64,000 bases of DNA from JAOAPG01 sp963791575 (GTDB lineage Bacteria; Acidobacteriota; Terriglobia; Terriglobales; Acidobacteriaceae): NCBI GenBank assembly GCA_963791575.1, contig CAWBSY010000001.1, positions 434,001-498,000 of the forward strand, read 5' to 3'. Under the pieces are notes generated by a model. It was given only the letters and a program-made list of their open reading frames with translations, was not told the DNA's origin and ran no database searches. Made by a program: the position numbers and the translations under genes. Shown piece by piece: positions 39,099-47,551 of the stretch (position 1 is its first letter; each line of letters opens with the position of its first letter).

Positions 39099-39145
39099 GC
39101 CGTCATTGGCTGTTGGTCGCCAGTCGTTGGGAGTCGGCGACTAGC
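39099..39145. repeat. GTCGTTGG-type element, tuf-rpsJ
   Basis: GTCATTGGCTGTTGGTCGC then CAGTCGTTGG (39121-39130) and GAGTCGGCGACTAG. It shares the exact 10-mer CAGTCGTTGG with three other intergenic copies; here the CCAACGACC right arm is not clear. Confidence 0.65.
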
Positions 39146-39294
39146 AGCAACGGATAGCGGCAGAGGTTAAGCACGGAACAGCAAGATCAACAGCGGCGGA
39201 CAAGAGTGTCCGCCCCACACAATAAAAACGCGGCTTGCAGCTCGCCGCCAGTTCTTTCCTTCCGGAATAGCCGGGAGGGGTCAGAGAGAGAAAC

Positions 39295-39624
39295 GTGATA
39301 GGAAACGAAAAAATTCGGATTCGCTTGAAGGCTTACGACTACCGCATCCTCGATCAGTCGACGGGTGAAATTGTTGATACCGCCAAGCGTACTGGCGCAC
39401 AAATCGCGGGCCCGATTCCATTGCCCACGATGAAGAACAAGTACTGCGTGCTGCGTTCCCCGCACGTGGACAAGAAATCACGCGAGCAGTTTGAGATTCG
39501 CACGCACAAGCGCCTGCTCGACATTCTCGATCCGACGCCGCAGACAGTAGACGCGCTGATGAAGCTCGATCTTCCCGCAGGCGTAGACGTTGAGATCAAG
39601 GCATTTGGCAAAGAGCACAAGTAG
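39295..39624 (+). CDS. rpsJ: 30S ribosomal protein S10
   Basis: 109 residues with a GTG start. S10 is part of the 30S head and, as NusE, partners NusB in antitermination. KIRIRLKAYDYRILDQSTGEI and the loop GPIPLPT, with YCVLRSPHVDKKSREQFE, are canonical. A GGGAGGGG lies about 15 bases upstream. First gene of the S10 operon; it is separated from tuf by about 200 bases containing a GTCGTTGG-type element, so it may have its own promoter. Confidence 0.97.
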   Translation: MIGNEKIRIRLKAYDYRILDQSTGEIVDTAKRTGAQIAGPIPLPTMKNKYCVLRSPHVDKKSREQFEIRTHKRLLDILDPTPQTVDALMKLDLPAGVDVEIKAFGKEHK

Positions 39625-39632
39625 ATTTAGCA

Positions 39633-39656
39633 AGTCAGCTCTCAGCTTCAAAGAAG
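39633..39656. repeat. short AGCT-word spacer, rpsJ-rplC
   Basis: TCAGCTCTCAGCTTC at 39635-39649, a minimal copy of the AGCT-word family seen in full at 35669 and 52866. Confidence 0.5.
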
Positions 39657-39704
39657 CACCAGCCAATAGCGCGAAGCCAAGCTGGATGAGCGGAGAAAAG
39701 GGAA

Positions 39705-40443
39705 ATGGCAAAGGTAGCTGGAATTTTAGGAAAAAAAGTTGGGATGACGCAGCTCTTTGACGACAAGGGCGACATGCGTTCAGCGACTGTGTTGCAGGCT
39801 GGTCCTTGCGTGGTTACGCAGTATAAGACGCAGACCCGCGATGGATACTCCGCAGCGCAAATTGGCCTGGTGGAATTCGTCAAGGAATCGCGCCTGACTA
39901 AGCCCGCGAAGGGCCACCTGGGCAAGCACAACTTGCCTCCGGTGAAGTTCATGCGCGAGGTTCCGATCGAAGTGGAAGAGAAGGCTGAAGGCGACGGCGC
40001 TGGCGCGAATCAAAGCTGGAGACCGCGTGCTGGTCGATATCTTCGACGGAGATCGTTTCGTTGATGTCGTCGGCATCAGCAAAGGCCGCGGGTTCGCAGG
40101 TGTGGTTCGCCGCCATCATTTTGCTGGCGGTCCAAAGTCACACGGTTCGATGTTTCAGGTTACGGGTTCGATCGGATCTTCGGCGTTTCCTTCGCGCGTG
40201 TTCAAGGGAATGCGCATGTCCGGCCACATGGGCACGGATCGCGTGACGGTTCGCAATCTGCGATTGCTGGGCGTCGATAAAGACGACAATTTGTTGGTGG
40301 TCGAAGGCAGCGTGCCTGGCCCGAATGGCGGATATCTGGTGATCACCAAAGCCAAGAAGCCGCCGAGAGAGCGCCGTGGATTTGCGGGTTCGGCGACGGT
40401 CGATCCTTTGAAGGCAGCCAAGCGCGCACAAAAGGGTAAATAA
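39705..40443 (+). CDS. rplC: 50S ribosomal protein L3 (frameshifted)
   Basis: Binds near the peptidyl-transferase centre and starts 50S assembly. The N-terminal part (GILGKKVGMTQLFDD, RDGYSAAQIG) is read to about 40003; the C-terminal part (FVDVVGISKGRGFAGVVRRH, HGSMFQVTGSIG, GHMGTDRVTVRNL) is in another frame. One extra base, most simply a G of GG at 40002-40003, explains the break and gives EGDGAARIKAGDRVLVDI. Corrected length is about 245 residues, slightly long because of a basic C-terminal tail. Normal order before rplD. Confidence 0.94.
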
Positions 40444-40507
40444 GGTTCTCCGGAATTTAAGACAGAAGAATCGAACACAGGCATTAGAGAATTGCAGGAA
40501 GAGAAAA

Positions 40508-41254
40508 ATGGCAACGATTGACATACACAACCTGAGCGGAGCCAAAGTTGGCACCTTCGAACTGGCCGACGAAGTGTTCGGCGCAGTGAACGAAGATCTG
40601 CTGTGGGAGGCGGTGAAACATTACCGCGCCGCGCAGCGAGCCGGTACTCACGCTACCAAGAACAAGAAGCTGGTATCCGGCGCCGGAAAAAAACTTTGGA
40701 AGCAGAAGGGTACGGGGCGCGCGCGTGTCGGCTCGATCCGTTCGCCACTGTGGCGGCATGGCGGTACTGTGCATGGTCCGCAACCGCGCTCTTACGACTA
40801 CACGTTTCCTCGCAAAAAGCTGCTGGGAGCATTGCGCTCGGCGCTGGCTTCGAAGTTTGCTGATGGCAAGCTGATCATCGTGAACACGTTCGAGATGAAA
40901 GAGCCGAAATCGAAACTGTTCCGCGAATCGCTCGACAATTTGAAAGTCGACAGCACGGTCTTGCTGGTGGAGACCGCGAAGCACGAAAATCGCAATCTGG
41001 ATTTAAGTTCGCGCAATCTGCATGGAGTGGAACTGGTGAGCGGGAGTGAAGTACATCCCTATCATCTGTTGCGTTACGACCGGGCAATCTTCTCTCAACC
41101 TGCGATTGAGAAGTTGCAAGTCTCGTTGAAGGGATCGGTATCGAAGCGTCGGCAAAATGCAGCAGAAGGTGAAGGCGAAGCTGAGGGCAAGAAGGCGAAG
41201 AAAGCCACCACGCGACGCCGGACCAAGCATGAAGCAGCGGCGGAGGTGGCCTAA
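40508..41254 (+). CDS. rplD: 50S ribosomal protein L4
   Basis: 248 residues, about 40 longer than usual. The body is typical: KQKGTGRARVGSIRSPLWRHGG (the loop that lines the exit tunnel), HGPQPRSYDY and the C-terminal GLNVYDIL-like region replaced by NLHGVELVSG and LLRYDRAIFSQPAIEKL. A basic Lys/Ala/Glu-rich tail of about 35 residues follows, like the tails on L22 and L17. Its stop overlaps the start of rplW by one base. L4 represses the S10 operon in Escherichia; whether here is unknown. Confidence 0.96.
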   Translation: MATIDIHNLSGAKVGTFELADEVFGAVNEDLLWEAVKHYRAAQRAGTHATKNKKLVSGAGKKLWKQKGTGRARVGSIRSPLWRHGGTVHGPQPRSYDYTFPRKKLLGALRSALASKFADGKLIIVNTFEMKEPKSKLFRESLDNLKVDSTVLLVETAKHENRNLDLSSRNLHGVELVSGSEVHPYHLLRYDRAIFSQPAIEKLQVSLKGSVSKRRQNAAEGEGEAEGKKAKKATTRRRTKHEAAAEVA

Positions 41255-41547
41255 TGAAATCCGCATATCAAATATTGCGACGCCCGGTGATCACGGAAAA
41301 AGGTCTTGCTATCAAGGAAAACCAGAACACGCTGGTGTTTCAGGTGGCGAAGGAAGCGACCAAAACCGAGATCAAGCAAGCCGTGCAGAGCATTTTTAAA
41401 GTAAAGGTGAATTCGGTTCGCACCGCGAATTTCCCGGGAAAAGAGCGGCGGCGCGGCAAGTTTGCCGGCTACCGTCCGGATTGGAAGAAAGCTTTTGTGC
41501 GGTTGAAGGCTGGCGAGAAGATGCCGGAGTACGCACAGAATTTGTAA
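41254..41547 (+). CDS. rplW: 50S ribosomal protein L23
   Basis: 97 residues, usual size. Sits at the exit of the peptide tunnel and docks trigger factor and SRP. The N-terminus YQILRRPVITEKGL and the segment ATKTEIKQAVQSIFKVKVNSV are canonical, followed by the extended basic loop (GKERRRGKFAGYRPDWKKA). The start overlaps the L4 stop (TAATG), implying translational coupling. Followed by a GTCGTTGG-type spacer before rplB. Confidence 0.97.
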   Translation: MKSAYQILRRPVITEKGLAIKENQNTLVFQVAKEATKTEIKQAVQSIFKVKVNSVRTANFPGKERRRGKFAGYRPDWKKAFVRLKAGEKMPEYAQNL

Positions 41548-41549
41548 GA

Positions 41550-41610
41550 CAGTCGTTGGCCGCACGTCGTTGGCTGTGGCTAGCGAACGGCAAACGACCA
41601 AGGACGAACG
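41550..41610. repeat. paired inverted element, CAGTCGTTGG type, rplW-rplB
   Basis: Left arm CAGTCGTTGGCCGCACGTCG, then TTGGC (41550-41574); right arm ACGACCAAGGACGAACG (about 41594-41610). Same ends as the copy at 48092; the 12-mer ACGACCAAGGAC is shared exactly between the two. Confidence 0.75.
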
Positions 41611-41625
41611 ATCAGAGAGTTTTTT

Positions 41626-42454
41626 ATGCCGATTAAGACATACAGACCGACAACCGAGACGCTGCGTTATCGCACGACCCTCGTCAATGACGACATCACG
41701 AGCACCAAGCCTCACAAGGCATTGCTTGAGCCAAAGAAGCGCACCGGCGGACGCCGCAACAGCGGCCAGACCACCATGCGTTTTATCGGAGGCGGTCACA
41801 AGCGCCAGTTGCGCCTTATTGACTTCAAGCGCGACAAGACCGGCATTCCCGCGAGTTGTGGCGACGATCGAATACGATCCCAATCGCTCGGCCCGTATTG
41901 CGCTGTTGAATTATGCCGATGGCGAGAAGCGCTACATCGTGCAGCCGGACGGTTTGAAGGTGGGACAGAAACTGTTGAGCGGTCCCGAGGCGGATATTCT
42001 GGTCGGCAACGCTTTGCCGCTGCGGAATATTCCTCCGGGCACGACGATTCACAACATCGAACTGAAGCCAGGCAAAGGTGCGCAGATGGTGCGCTCGGCT
42101 GGCGGCTCGGCGCAGCTGGTTGCCAAAGAAGGCGACTATGCGCTGGTGAAATTGCCTTCCGGCGAAATCCGCAAAGTAGCGCAGGATTGCATGGCGACCA
42201 TCGGGCAAGTCGGAAACACCGATCACGAGAATGTCACGATCGGTAAGGCCGGACGTTCACGTTGGCTTGGAAAGCGTCCGCATAATCGCGGCGTTTCGAT
42301 GAACCCTGTGGACCATCCGCATGGTGGTGGTGAAGGTAAGACTTCAGGCGGACGGCATCCAGTAACGCCCTGGGGACAGCCGACGCGTGGATACAAGACT
42401 CGTAATAACAAGCGCACGGATGCGTTCATCGTCAACCGTCGCGGCAAGAAGTAG
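41626..42454 (+). CDS. rplB: 50S ribosomal protein L2 (frameshifted)
   Basis: Needed for subunit association and peptidyl transfer. The N-terminal part (RPTTETLRYRTTL, GGRRNSGQTTMRFIGGGHKR) is lost in frame after TGIPA at about 41855; the rest (YDPNRSARIALLNYADGEKR and the catalytic-centre region MNPVDHPHGGGEGKTSGGRH) is in another frame to 42454. Removing one T of TT at 41856-41857 gives GIPASVATIEYDPNRSARI, colinear with other L2 proteins, and 275 residues. The conserved histidine of HPHGGG is present. Confidence 0.95.
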
Positions 42455-42474
42455 TTGTTAGAAAGAAAAAGTTT

Positions 42475-42523
42475 GAGCTGGAAGCTTTAGAACGAAAGCT
42501 GATAGCCGAAAGGCTGAGAGCAG
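42475..42523. repeat. AGCT-word spacer, rplB-rpsS
   Basis: GAGCTGGAAGCTTTAGAACG, then AAAGCTGATAGCCGAAAGGC and TGAGAGC. AAGCTTT and AAAGCTG are inverted relative to each other. Confidence 0.6.
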
Positions 42524-42528
42524 ATTTT

Positions 42529-42843
42529 ATGGCACGTTCCACAAAAAAAGGGCCGTTCGTCGATGGCTACCTGCAAGCGCGGGTAGAAGGGATGAACGCG
42601 CGCAATGAGAAGAAGGTGCTGCGCACATGGTCGCGGCGCTCAACAATTATTCCGGAGATGGTGAGTCACACTATCGCCGTACACAACGGGAAGAAATTCA
42701 TCCCGGTGTACGTCACGGAAAATATGGTTGGCCACAAACTGGGCGAGTTCAGCTTTACCCGCCAGTTCAAAGGCCACTCGATGAAAGCGGCGACCGAAGC
42801 AGCCGCGCGTCCGGCGGCAGCACCGCCGCCAGCGGCGAAGTAA
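42529..42843 (+). CDS. rpsS: 30S ribosomal protein S19
   Basis: 104 residues. S19 is at the top of the 30S head and contacts the A-site finger. ARSTKKGPFVDGYL, TWSRRSTIIPEMVSHTI and YVTENMVGHKLGEFSFTR are canonical. The last 15 or so residues are an Ala/Pro-rich tail (AAARPAAAPPPAAK) beyond the usual 90-93 residue body. A GAGAG weak site precedes the ATG, part of the AGCT-word spacer. Confidence 0.97.
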   Translation: MARSTKKGPFVDGYLQARVEGMNARNEKKVLRTWSRRSTIIPEMVSHTIAVHNGKKFIPVYVTENMVGHKLGEFSFTRQFKGHSMKAATEAAARPAAAPPPAAK

Positions 42844-42855
42844 AGGAGACTCGCG

Positions 42856-43356
42856 ATGGAATTTCGAGCTGAAGCCCGTTACATGCGCGTCTCTCCCCAG
42901 AAGGCCCGGCTGGTGCTGGACCTGATCAAGGGGCGTCGTGTAGAGGATGCGTTGAACACGTTGGTGTTCACGAAAAAGCGTGTCGCAGCGACAGTTGAAA
43001 AGCTGCTGCGCTCGGCGCTTGAGAACGCGAATTATCTGAGCAACGAAAAAGGGCTGGACGTGGACGTAGACAGCCTTTACGTGAAGCGTGCCGTGGCGAA
43101 TGATGGTCCGCGAATGAAGCGGATTCGTCCGGCTCCAATGGGCCGTGCGTTCCGATATGTCCGGCGTATCGCTCACATCGAGATCGCTCTGGAAGAGAAG
43201 GTTCGCGGCAACGGAGGAGTTGCAACCGTGGTTGGCGAAGAAGAAGTCGGAGCGAAGACCAAAGCCAAGAATAAAGCTCGAGCCAAAGGCAAAGCGCCGG
43301 TGGCTAAGGGTAAAGCAAAGAAGAAGACAGAAAAGAAATTTGCAGGAACGAGATAA
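42856..43356 (+). CDS. rplV: 50S ribosomal protein L22
   Basis: 166 residues, about 50 longer than usual. The body (EARYMRVSPQKARLVLDLI, LLRSALENANYL, and the tunnel hairpin RMKRIRPAPMGRAFRYVRR) is intact. The C-terminus is a Lys/Ala-rich basic extension (AKTKAKNKARAKGKAP), lying on the outside of the ribosome and likely binding rRNA or polyanions. AAAGGAG precedes the ATG. The erythromycin-resistance region of the hairpin appears wild type. Confidence 0.96.
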   Translation: MEFRAEARYMRVSPQKARLVLDLIKGRRVEDALNTLVFTKKRVAATVEKLLRSALENANYLSNEKGLDVDVDSLYVKRAVANDGPRMKRIRPAPMGRAFRYVRRIAHIEIALEEKVRGNGGVATVVGEEEVGAKTKAKNKARAKGKAPVAKGKAKKKTEKKFAGTR

Positions 43357-43359
43357 AAA

Positions 43360-43398
43360 CAGGCTGTAGGCTCTGGGCTTCAGGCTTTAAGTTTCAAG
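43360..43398. repeat. AGGCTCTGGGCTT-word spacer, rplV-rpsC
   Basis: ACAGGCTGTAGGCTCTGGGC, then TTCAGGCTTTAAGTTTC. Matches one arm of the long inverted repeat at 15143-15267 with few differences, showing that the words are dispersed over at least 28 kb. Confidence 0.65.
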
Positions 43399-43428
43399 AT
43401 TAGGTTCGAAGAGTTATTAGGAGCAACG

Positions 43429-44097
43429 ATGGGACAGAAGGTTCATCCTTACGGATTTCGCCTCGGCTATACCAAGCCGTGGAAGTCGCGCTGGTTTGTC
43501 GAAAAGGATTACGACAAGCTGTTGCTCGAAGACATCAAGCTGAAGGCTGAGCTGAAGGACAAGCTCAAGTCGGCGGGTGTGAGCTCGATTGAAATCGAGC
43601 GCCCGGGCAACAAGCTGCGCGTCATTATCAAGACGGCTCGTCCTGGCATCATTATTGGACGCAAGGGCGCTGAGATTGACAAGCTGAAATTGGACGTCCA
43701 AAAGCGGACGTCGCGCGAAGTGCACGTCGACATTCAGGAAGTGCATAAGCCTGAACTCGATGCGCAGTTGGTCTCGGAAGCAATCGCGCTGCAACTGGAA
43801 AAGCGCGTTGGATTCCGCCGCGCAATGCGCAAGTCGGTGGACTCGGCTCTGCGCTTCGGTTGCAAAGGAATCAAGGTGCGCGTCAGCGGACGTCTGAACG
43901 GAAATGAAATCGCCCGCTCGGAATGGTATTTGCAGGGCCGTTTGCCGCTGCACACATTGCGTGCCGATATCGACTACGGCTTCACTGAAGCTCGTACAAC
44001 TTACGGCGTGATTGGCGTGAAGGTCTGGGTCTACAAGGGCGAGATTTTGCCGGCAGCAAAGAAGCGCGATCACCAGCAACCAGTAGGCGCATTTTAG
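43429..44097 (+). CDS. rpsC: 30S ribosomal protein S3
   Basis: 222 residues, usual length. S3 lines the mRNA entry channel and has helicase activity with S4. GQKVHPYGFRLGYTKPWKS, the KH domain with RPGIIIGRKGAEIDKL (the GxxG loop is GRKG), and AEWYLQGRLPLHTLRADIDYG-like text (SEWYLQG here) are clear. AGGAG precedes the ATG. No unusual extension. Confidence 0.97.
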   Translation: MGQKVHPYGFRLGYTKPWKSRWFVEKDYDKLLLEDIKLKAELKDKLKSAGVSSIEIERPGNKLRVIIKTARPGIIIGRKGAEIDKLKLDVQKRTSREVHVDIQEVHKPELDAQLVSEAIALQLEKRVGFRRAMRKSVDSALRFGCKGIKVRVSGRLNGNEIARSEWYLQGRLPLHTLRADIDYGFTEARTTYGVIGVKVWVYKGEILPAAKKRDHQQPVGAF

Positions 44098-44161
44098 TAG
44101 CGCTGAATAAGCAAGAACTTGAGAAATACGTACGACGAATTAGAGGACTAAGGGCTGCTTT

Positions 44162-44581
44162 ATGTTGATGCCAAAGAAAGTTAAGTACCGCAAGCAGCAG
44201 CGCGGACGCATGACCGGGAAAGCCTGGCGCGGCAGCCAGCTCGCCTTCGGAGACTTCGGATTGAAGGTGCTCGAGCCGGGTTGGATTACCGACCGGCAAA
44301 TCGAAGCCAGCCGTGTTGCCATGACGCGTTTTGTTAAGCGCGGCGGCAAGATCTGGATCCGTCTGTTTCCGGACAAGCCGGTGACCAAGAAGCCCGCCGA
44401 AACTCGTATGGGTAAGGGCAAAGGCGCTCCGGATCATTGGGTGGCTGTAGTTCGTCCGGGCAAGATTCTGTTCGAGATGGAAGGCGTTTCGGTGGCGGAT
44501 GCTACGGAAGCGATGCGCCTTGCTTCGCACAAACTGCCGCTGCGCACGACATTCGTAAAGCGTCCAACTTTGGCTCACTAG
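44162..44581 (+). CDS. rplP: 50S ribosomal protein L16
   Basis: 139 residues, normal. L16 helps organise the A-site region of the 50S and is a late assembly protein. MLMPKKVKYRKQQRGRM at the start, FGDFGLKVLEPGWIT, RIFPDKPVTKKPAETRMG-like text (RLFPDKPVTKK here) and GKGAPDHWVAVVRPG are canonical. It follows rpsC after 64 bases without a repeat element. Confidence 0.97.
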   Translation: MLMPKKVKYRKQQRGRMTGKAWRGSQLAFGDFGLKVLEPGWITDRQIEASRVAMTRFVKRGGKIWIRLFPDKPVTKKPAETRMGKGKGAPDHWVAVVRPGKILFEMEGVSVADATEAMRLASHKLPLRTTFVKRPTLAH

Positions 44582-44600
44582 AAGCCGGGCGCGCTAGAAG

Positions 44601-44634
44601 ATTGGAAATTTGAAACCGAAGATTTAGGAATTGT
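44601..44634. repeat. GGAAATTTGAAA-word spacer, rplP-rpmC
   Basis: GATTGGAAATTTGAAACCGA, then AGATTTAGGAATTG. A similar AAATTTGA word series occurs between rplF and rplR at about 48155-48182. The AGGA here serves as ribosome binding site for rpmC. Confidence 0.45.
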
Positions 44635-44636
44635 TT

Positions 44637-44852
44637 ATGAAAGCTGACAAAGTTCGAAACCTGACTAGCGATGAGCTGAGCCATCAAGAGCGCGATCTCA
44701 ACGATCAGCTCTTCAAGCTGAAGTTCCAGCTCAACATGGGGCAAACCGAAAGCTTGAAAAAGATGCGTGGCCTGCGCAAGGACATCGCGCGCGTGAAGAC
44801 GATTGCGCGGCAACGCGAGCTCACTGCCAGCGCCACAACGGAGAAGAAGTAA
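44637..44852 (+). CDS. rpmC: 50S ribosomal protein L29
   Basis: 71 residues from the ATG at 44637, preferred to an in-frame TTG two codons upstream because AGGA is well placed and MKADKVRNL is the family start. L29 is a helical hairpin at the tunnel exit. LTSDELSHQERDLNDQLFKLKFQLNMGQ and the ending RGLRKDIARVKTI are typical. Its stop TAA overlaps the rpsQ ATG by one base, so the two are translationally coupled. Confidence 0.95.
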   Translation: MKADKVRNLTSDELSHQERDLNDQLFKLKFQLNMGQTESLKKMRGLRKDIARVKTIARQRELTASATTEKK

Positions 44853-45181
44853 TGGCTGAGACAAACGTACAAGAGGGCCGCGCACCGGCGGGACGGCGTA
44901 AAGAAGTGGTAGGAGAAGTTGTTTCCAACCGCATGCAGAAGACCATTGTGGTGGAAGTAAACCGCAAGAAGGCGCATGGATTCTACGGCCGCGTCATTTC
45001 GAAGTCGAAAAAGTTCTACGCTCACGATGAGACCAATGAGGCGCGCATTGGCGATGTGGTTCGGCTGGAAGAGACGCGTCCACTGTCGAAGTTGAAGCGC
45101 TGGAAGCTGAAGCAGGTAGTCCGCAAGACTTCGCTGCCGGCGGATGCCGCCATTAATGTGGATCTGGCGAAAGCCGAGTAG
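44852..45181 (+). CDS. rpsQ: 30S ribosomal protein S17
   Basis: 109 residues, about 20 longer than the usual 85-90. The OB-fold body is standard (GEVVSNRMQKTIVVEV, the hallmark block; KFYAHDE, GDVVRLEETRPLSKLKRW). About 18 residues of charged sequence precede it and about ten follow it. S17 binds 16S rRNA early in assembly. Overlaps rpmC by one base. Confidence 0.96.
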   Translation: MAETNVQEGRAPAGRRKEVVGEVVSNRMQKTIVVEVNRKKAHGFYGRVISKSKKFYAHDETNEARIGDVVRLEETRPLSKLKRWKLKQVVRKTSLPADAAINVDLAKAE

Positions 45182-45206
45182 TTAAGAGCGGACAGGGAGA
45201 CTGATT

Positions 45207-45578
45207 ATGGCTGTAATGATGAGAACGTGGCTCGATGTCGCCGACAACTCCGGCGCTCGCAAGCTCCAGGTGATTCTGCCGCTGGGCGGCTCGACCGGAC
45301 TGCGCGCTGGTTTGGGAGATGTGGTGACAGCGAGCGTGAAGGAAGCCTCGCCGGATGGCCAAGTGAAGAAGGGCACGGTTGTCAAAGCGGTAATAGTGCG
45401 CACTCACAAGGAATATGGACGTCGTGACGGTACGTATATCCGCTTCGATCAGAACGCAGCTGTGCTGATCAACGACGCAGGTGAGCCAGTAGGAACACGC
45501 GTTTTCGGGCCAGTCGCCCGCGAATTGCGCGAGAAGAAATTTTTGAAGATCGTGTCCCTGGCGCCGGAAGTTATCTAA
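45207..45578 (+). CDS. rplN: 50S ribosomal protein L14
   Basis: 123 residues, normal. L14 forms an intersubunit bridge and is the binding site of ribosome-silencing factor. MAVMMRTWLDVADNSGARKL, GDVVTASVKEA, VVKAVIVRT and GTRVFGPVARELREKKFLKIVSLAPEVI are canonical. A GGGAG precedes the ATG. First gene of the spc part of the cluster; no promoter is obvious in the 25-base gap. Confidence 0.97.
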   Translation: MAVMMRTWLDVADNSGARKLQVILPLGGSTGLRAGLGDVVTASVKEASPDGQVKKGTVVKAVIVRTHKEYGRRDGTYIRFDQNAAVLINDAGEPVGTRVFGPVARELREKKFLKIVSLAPEVI

Positions 45579-45613
45579 GAAGTGAACTAGATCAGGCACT
45601 ACAAAGGTTTGAA

Positions 45614-45955
45614 ATGAGAACAGTAGTTAAAGAGCACAAGCGAATAGATATCAAGCACAACGACACGGTGAGAGTAATCACCGGTCGCGACAAGGGCAAA
45701 GAAGGCCGTGTCCTGCGTGTGTTTCCGGACAAGGGGCGGCTCTTAGTTGAGCACGTCATGATTGTGAAGAAGCACGTGCGCCCGAATCCGCAACGCAACA
45801 TCAAGGGCGGAATCGCAGAGCAGGAAAGCTCGATTGCGATCTCGAATGTGCAGTTGGTCTGCGGAACATGTGGTCCGGTCCGCATCGGCCACGAAATGCG
45901 CGGCGATAAAAAAGTGCGAGTTTGCAAGAAGTGCGGAACGACATTAGAGAAGTAA
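45614..45955 (+). CDS. rplX: 50S ribosomal protein L24
   Basis: 113 residues. An assembly initiator at the tunnel exit. The KOW motif (DTVRVITGRDKGKEGRVL) is at about 16-33. The C-terminal part carries two CxxC pairs (CGTCG and CKKCG), forming a probable zinc ribbon as in many bacterial L24 proteins, and AIQESSIAISNVQLV-like text (EQESSIAISNVQ here). AAGG precedes the ATG. Confidence 0.96.
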   Translation: MRTVVKEHKRIDIKHNDTVRVITGRDKGKEGRVLRVFPDKGRLLVEHVMIVKKHVRPNPQRNIKGGIAEQESSIAISNVQLVCGTCGPVRIGHEMRGDKKVRVCKKCGTTLEK

Positions 45956-46028
45956 ACGGAAAAACTCACGAACCGGTATACGCCAGTTCTACAGGCACTC
46001 CGAAACCGTGAGAGAAAGTAATTGATTT

Positions 46029-46709
46029 ATGGCAAAAGAAAAAGAGACAGCAAAAGAACCGAAGAAGGAAGCGCAAGCAGTCAAGAAAGAACCGCGCCGC
46101 GAGCGCCCTGCGGACAAGCATCAGCAGGCGGATCGTCCGGCAGCGGTTTCGCATCACAGCGCGAAAGAGACGCCGCGCTTGAAAGACCGTTTTCACAAGG
46201 AAATTGCTCCTTCGATGATGAAAGAACTGGAGCTGAAGAATCCCATGGCGGTGCCGCATCTGCATAAGATTGTGGTCAACATGGGTGTGGGCGACGCGAC
46301 ACAGAATGCCAAGATTATGGACCCGGCGGTTAACGAACTGGGACAGATTACTGGCCAAAAGCCAGTAGTGACACGAGCCAAAAAGTCGATTGCGGCATTT
46401 AAGGTTCGTGAAGGTATGCCGATCGGAGCAATGGTCACTTTACGCGGCGACCGCATGTATGAATTTCTTGATCGGTTGATGAGCATTGTGCTGCCGCGCG
46501 TACGTGACTTCAAGGGTGTTTCGACCAAGTCGTTCGATGGACGTGGCAATTACACTATCGGACTGCGCGACCAATTGATCTTCCCGGAAATTGATTACTC
46601 ACGGGTGGACAAGCAAAAGGGCATGAACGTAACAATCGTTACAACCGCCAAGAGCGACGATCAGGCGCGGTCACTACTGAAGCATATGGGAATGCCGTTT
46701 AGGGCCTAA
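46029..46709 (+). CDS. rplE: 50S ribosomal protein L5
   Basis: 226 residues, about 45 longer than the usual 180. The extra sequence is N-terminal: a Lys/Glu/Arg-rich low-complexity stretch (about 1-50). The body is canonical from PRLKDRFHKEIAPSMM, with KIVVNMGVGDA, GQKPVVTRAKKSIAAFKVREG and the 5S-rRNA-binding loops, ending in FDQARSLLKHMGMPF-like text. Either the extension is real, as with other extended proteins in this cluster, or translation starts further in; no internal start has a good site. Confidence 0.93.
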   Translation: MAKEKETAKEPKKEAQAVKKEPRRERPADKHQQADRPAAVSHHSAKETPRLKDRFHKEIAPSMMKELELKNPMAVPHLHKIVVNMGVGDATQNAKIMDPAVNELGQITGQKPVVTRAKKSIAAFKVREGMPIGAMVTLRGDRMYEFLDRLMSIVLPRVRDFKGVSTKSFDGRGNYTIGLRDQLIFPEIDYSRVDKQKGMNVTIVTTAKSDDQARSLLKHMGMPFRA

Positions 46710-46755
46710 GATTTTTCGCAGGTGAAGACAAAGTTTTTCGAAGCAAAAGGAATAC

Positions 46756-46983
46756 ATGGCAACGACAGCAAAAAGAGTGAAAGACGCAAAGATCCAGAAG
46801 ATATTCGAACTGGCGCGCGCGAACAAGGAGAAGAAGCCTAAGTTCTCCACGCGCCGTCACAACCGTTGCCAGAATTGCGGACGTCCACGGGCGTTTCTCC
46901 GCAAGTTTGGGCTGTGCCGGTTGTGTTTCCGCAGTTTCGCTTTACGCGGCGAAATTCCCGGAGTTTCGAAGTCGTCCTGGTAA
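46756..46983 (+). CDS. rpsN: 30S ribosomal protein S14, zinc-binding type
   Basis: 75 residues. The zinc ribbon CQNCGRP...CRLCF identifies the short zinc-dependent (C+) form, normally 61 residues; here about 14 extra residues sit at the N-terminus. AAGGA lies before the ATG. RKFGLCRLCFR and the ending GEIPGVSKSSW are canonical. S14 completes the 30S head. No zinc-independent partner copy is seen in the window. Confidence 0.96.
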   Translation: MATTAKRVKDAKIQKIFELARANKEKKPKFSTRRHNRCQNCGRPRAFLRKFGLCRLCFRSFALRGEIPGVSKSSW

Positions 46984-47067
46984 GGACTTAGAAAGCAAGT
47001 TGCCGTCAGGTTCTTCGGCCAAAGCAAGAGGGCCGCAGCAAACGGGTGACTGAGGAGAAGCAGAGCG

Positions 47068-47466
47068 ATGAGGTTGACTGATCCAGTCGCAGACATGCTG
47101 ACGCGAGTTCGCAATGCGATCAACGCGCGGCACCAGAAGGTTGATATTCCAGCGTCCAAGCTGAAGCTGGAGATTGCCCGCATTCTGAAGGAAGAGGGTT
47201 ACATCTCCAACTTCAAGGCCACGGAAGAAGAGAGTCACAAGGTCCTGCGCATTTATCTGAAATACGGCAACAACAACGAGGCCGCTATTTCGAATGTACA
47301 GCGTGTGTCGCGCCCCGGTTGCCGGGTGTATGTGCGCCGTACCGAGATCCCGCGCGTGCTGGGCGGTCTCGGCATCAATATTTTGACCACGCCTAAAGGT
47401 GTGATGACGGGACGCAAGGCCCGCAAAGAAGGCTTGGGCGGCGAACTGCTTTGCGAAGTTTGGTAA
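47068..47466 (+). CDS. rpsH: 30S ribosomal protein S8
   Basis: 132 residues, normal. S8 binds the central domain of 16S rRNA and, in Escherichia, represses the spc operon. DPVADMLTRVRNAINARH, LKLEIARILKEEGYI and the conserved C-terminus GLGINILTTPKGVMTGRKAR with the RNA-binding STSKG-like loop are clear. A GAGGAG site lies about 13 bases upstream. It is followed by an AGCT-word spacer. Confidence 0.97.
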   Translation: MRLTDPVADMLTRVRNAINARHQKVDIPASKLKLEIARILKEEGYISNFKATEEESHKVLRIYLKYGNNNEAAISNVQRVSRPGCRVYVRRTEIPRVLGGLGINILTTPKGVMTGRKARKEGLGGELLCEVW

Positions 47467-47511
47467 TTTTAATCGGCTGTCGCGCTCAACGGAGCGACGA
47501 TCGAGCCGCTA

Positions 47512-47550
47512 ACACACTAGCTAAGAGCTAGTAGCTAAGAGCCAGAAGCT
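47512..47550. repeat. AGCT/TAG-word spacer, rpsH-rplF
   Basis: ACTAGCTAAGAGCTAGTAGC, then TAAGAGCCAGAAGCTT. The core TAAGAGCTAGTAGCTAAGA is identical to the one at 35692 between rpsG and fusA, 12 kb away. Confidence 0.75.
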
Positions 47551-47551
47551 T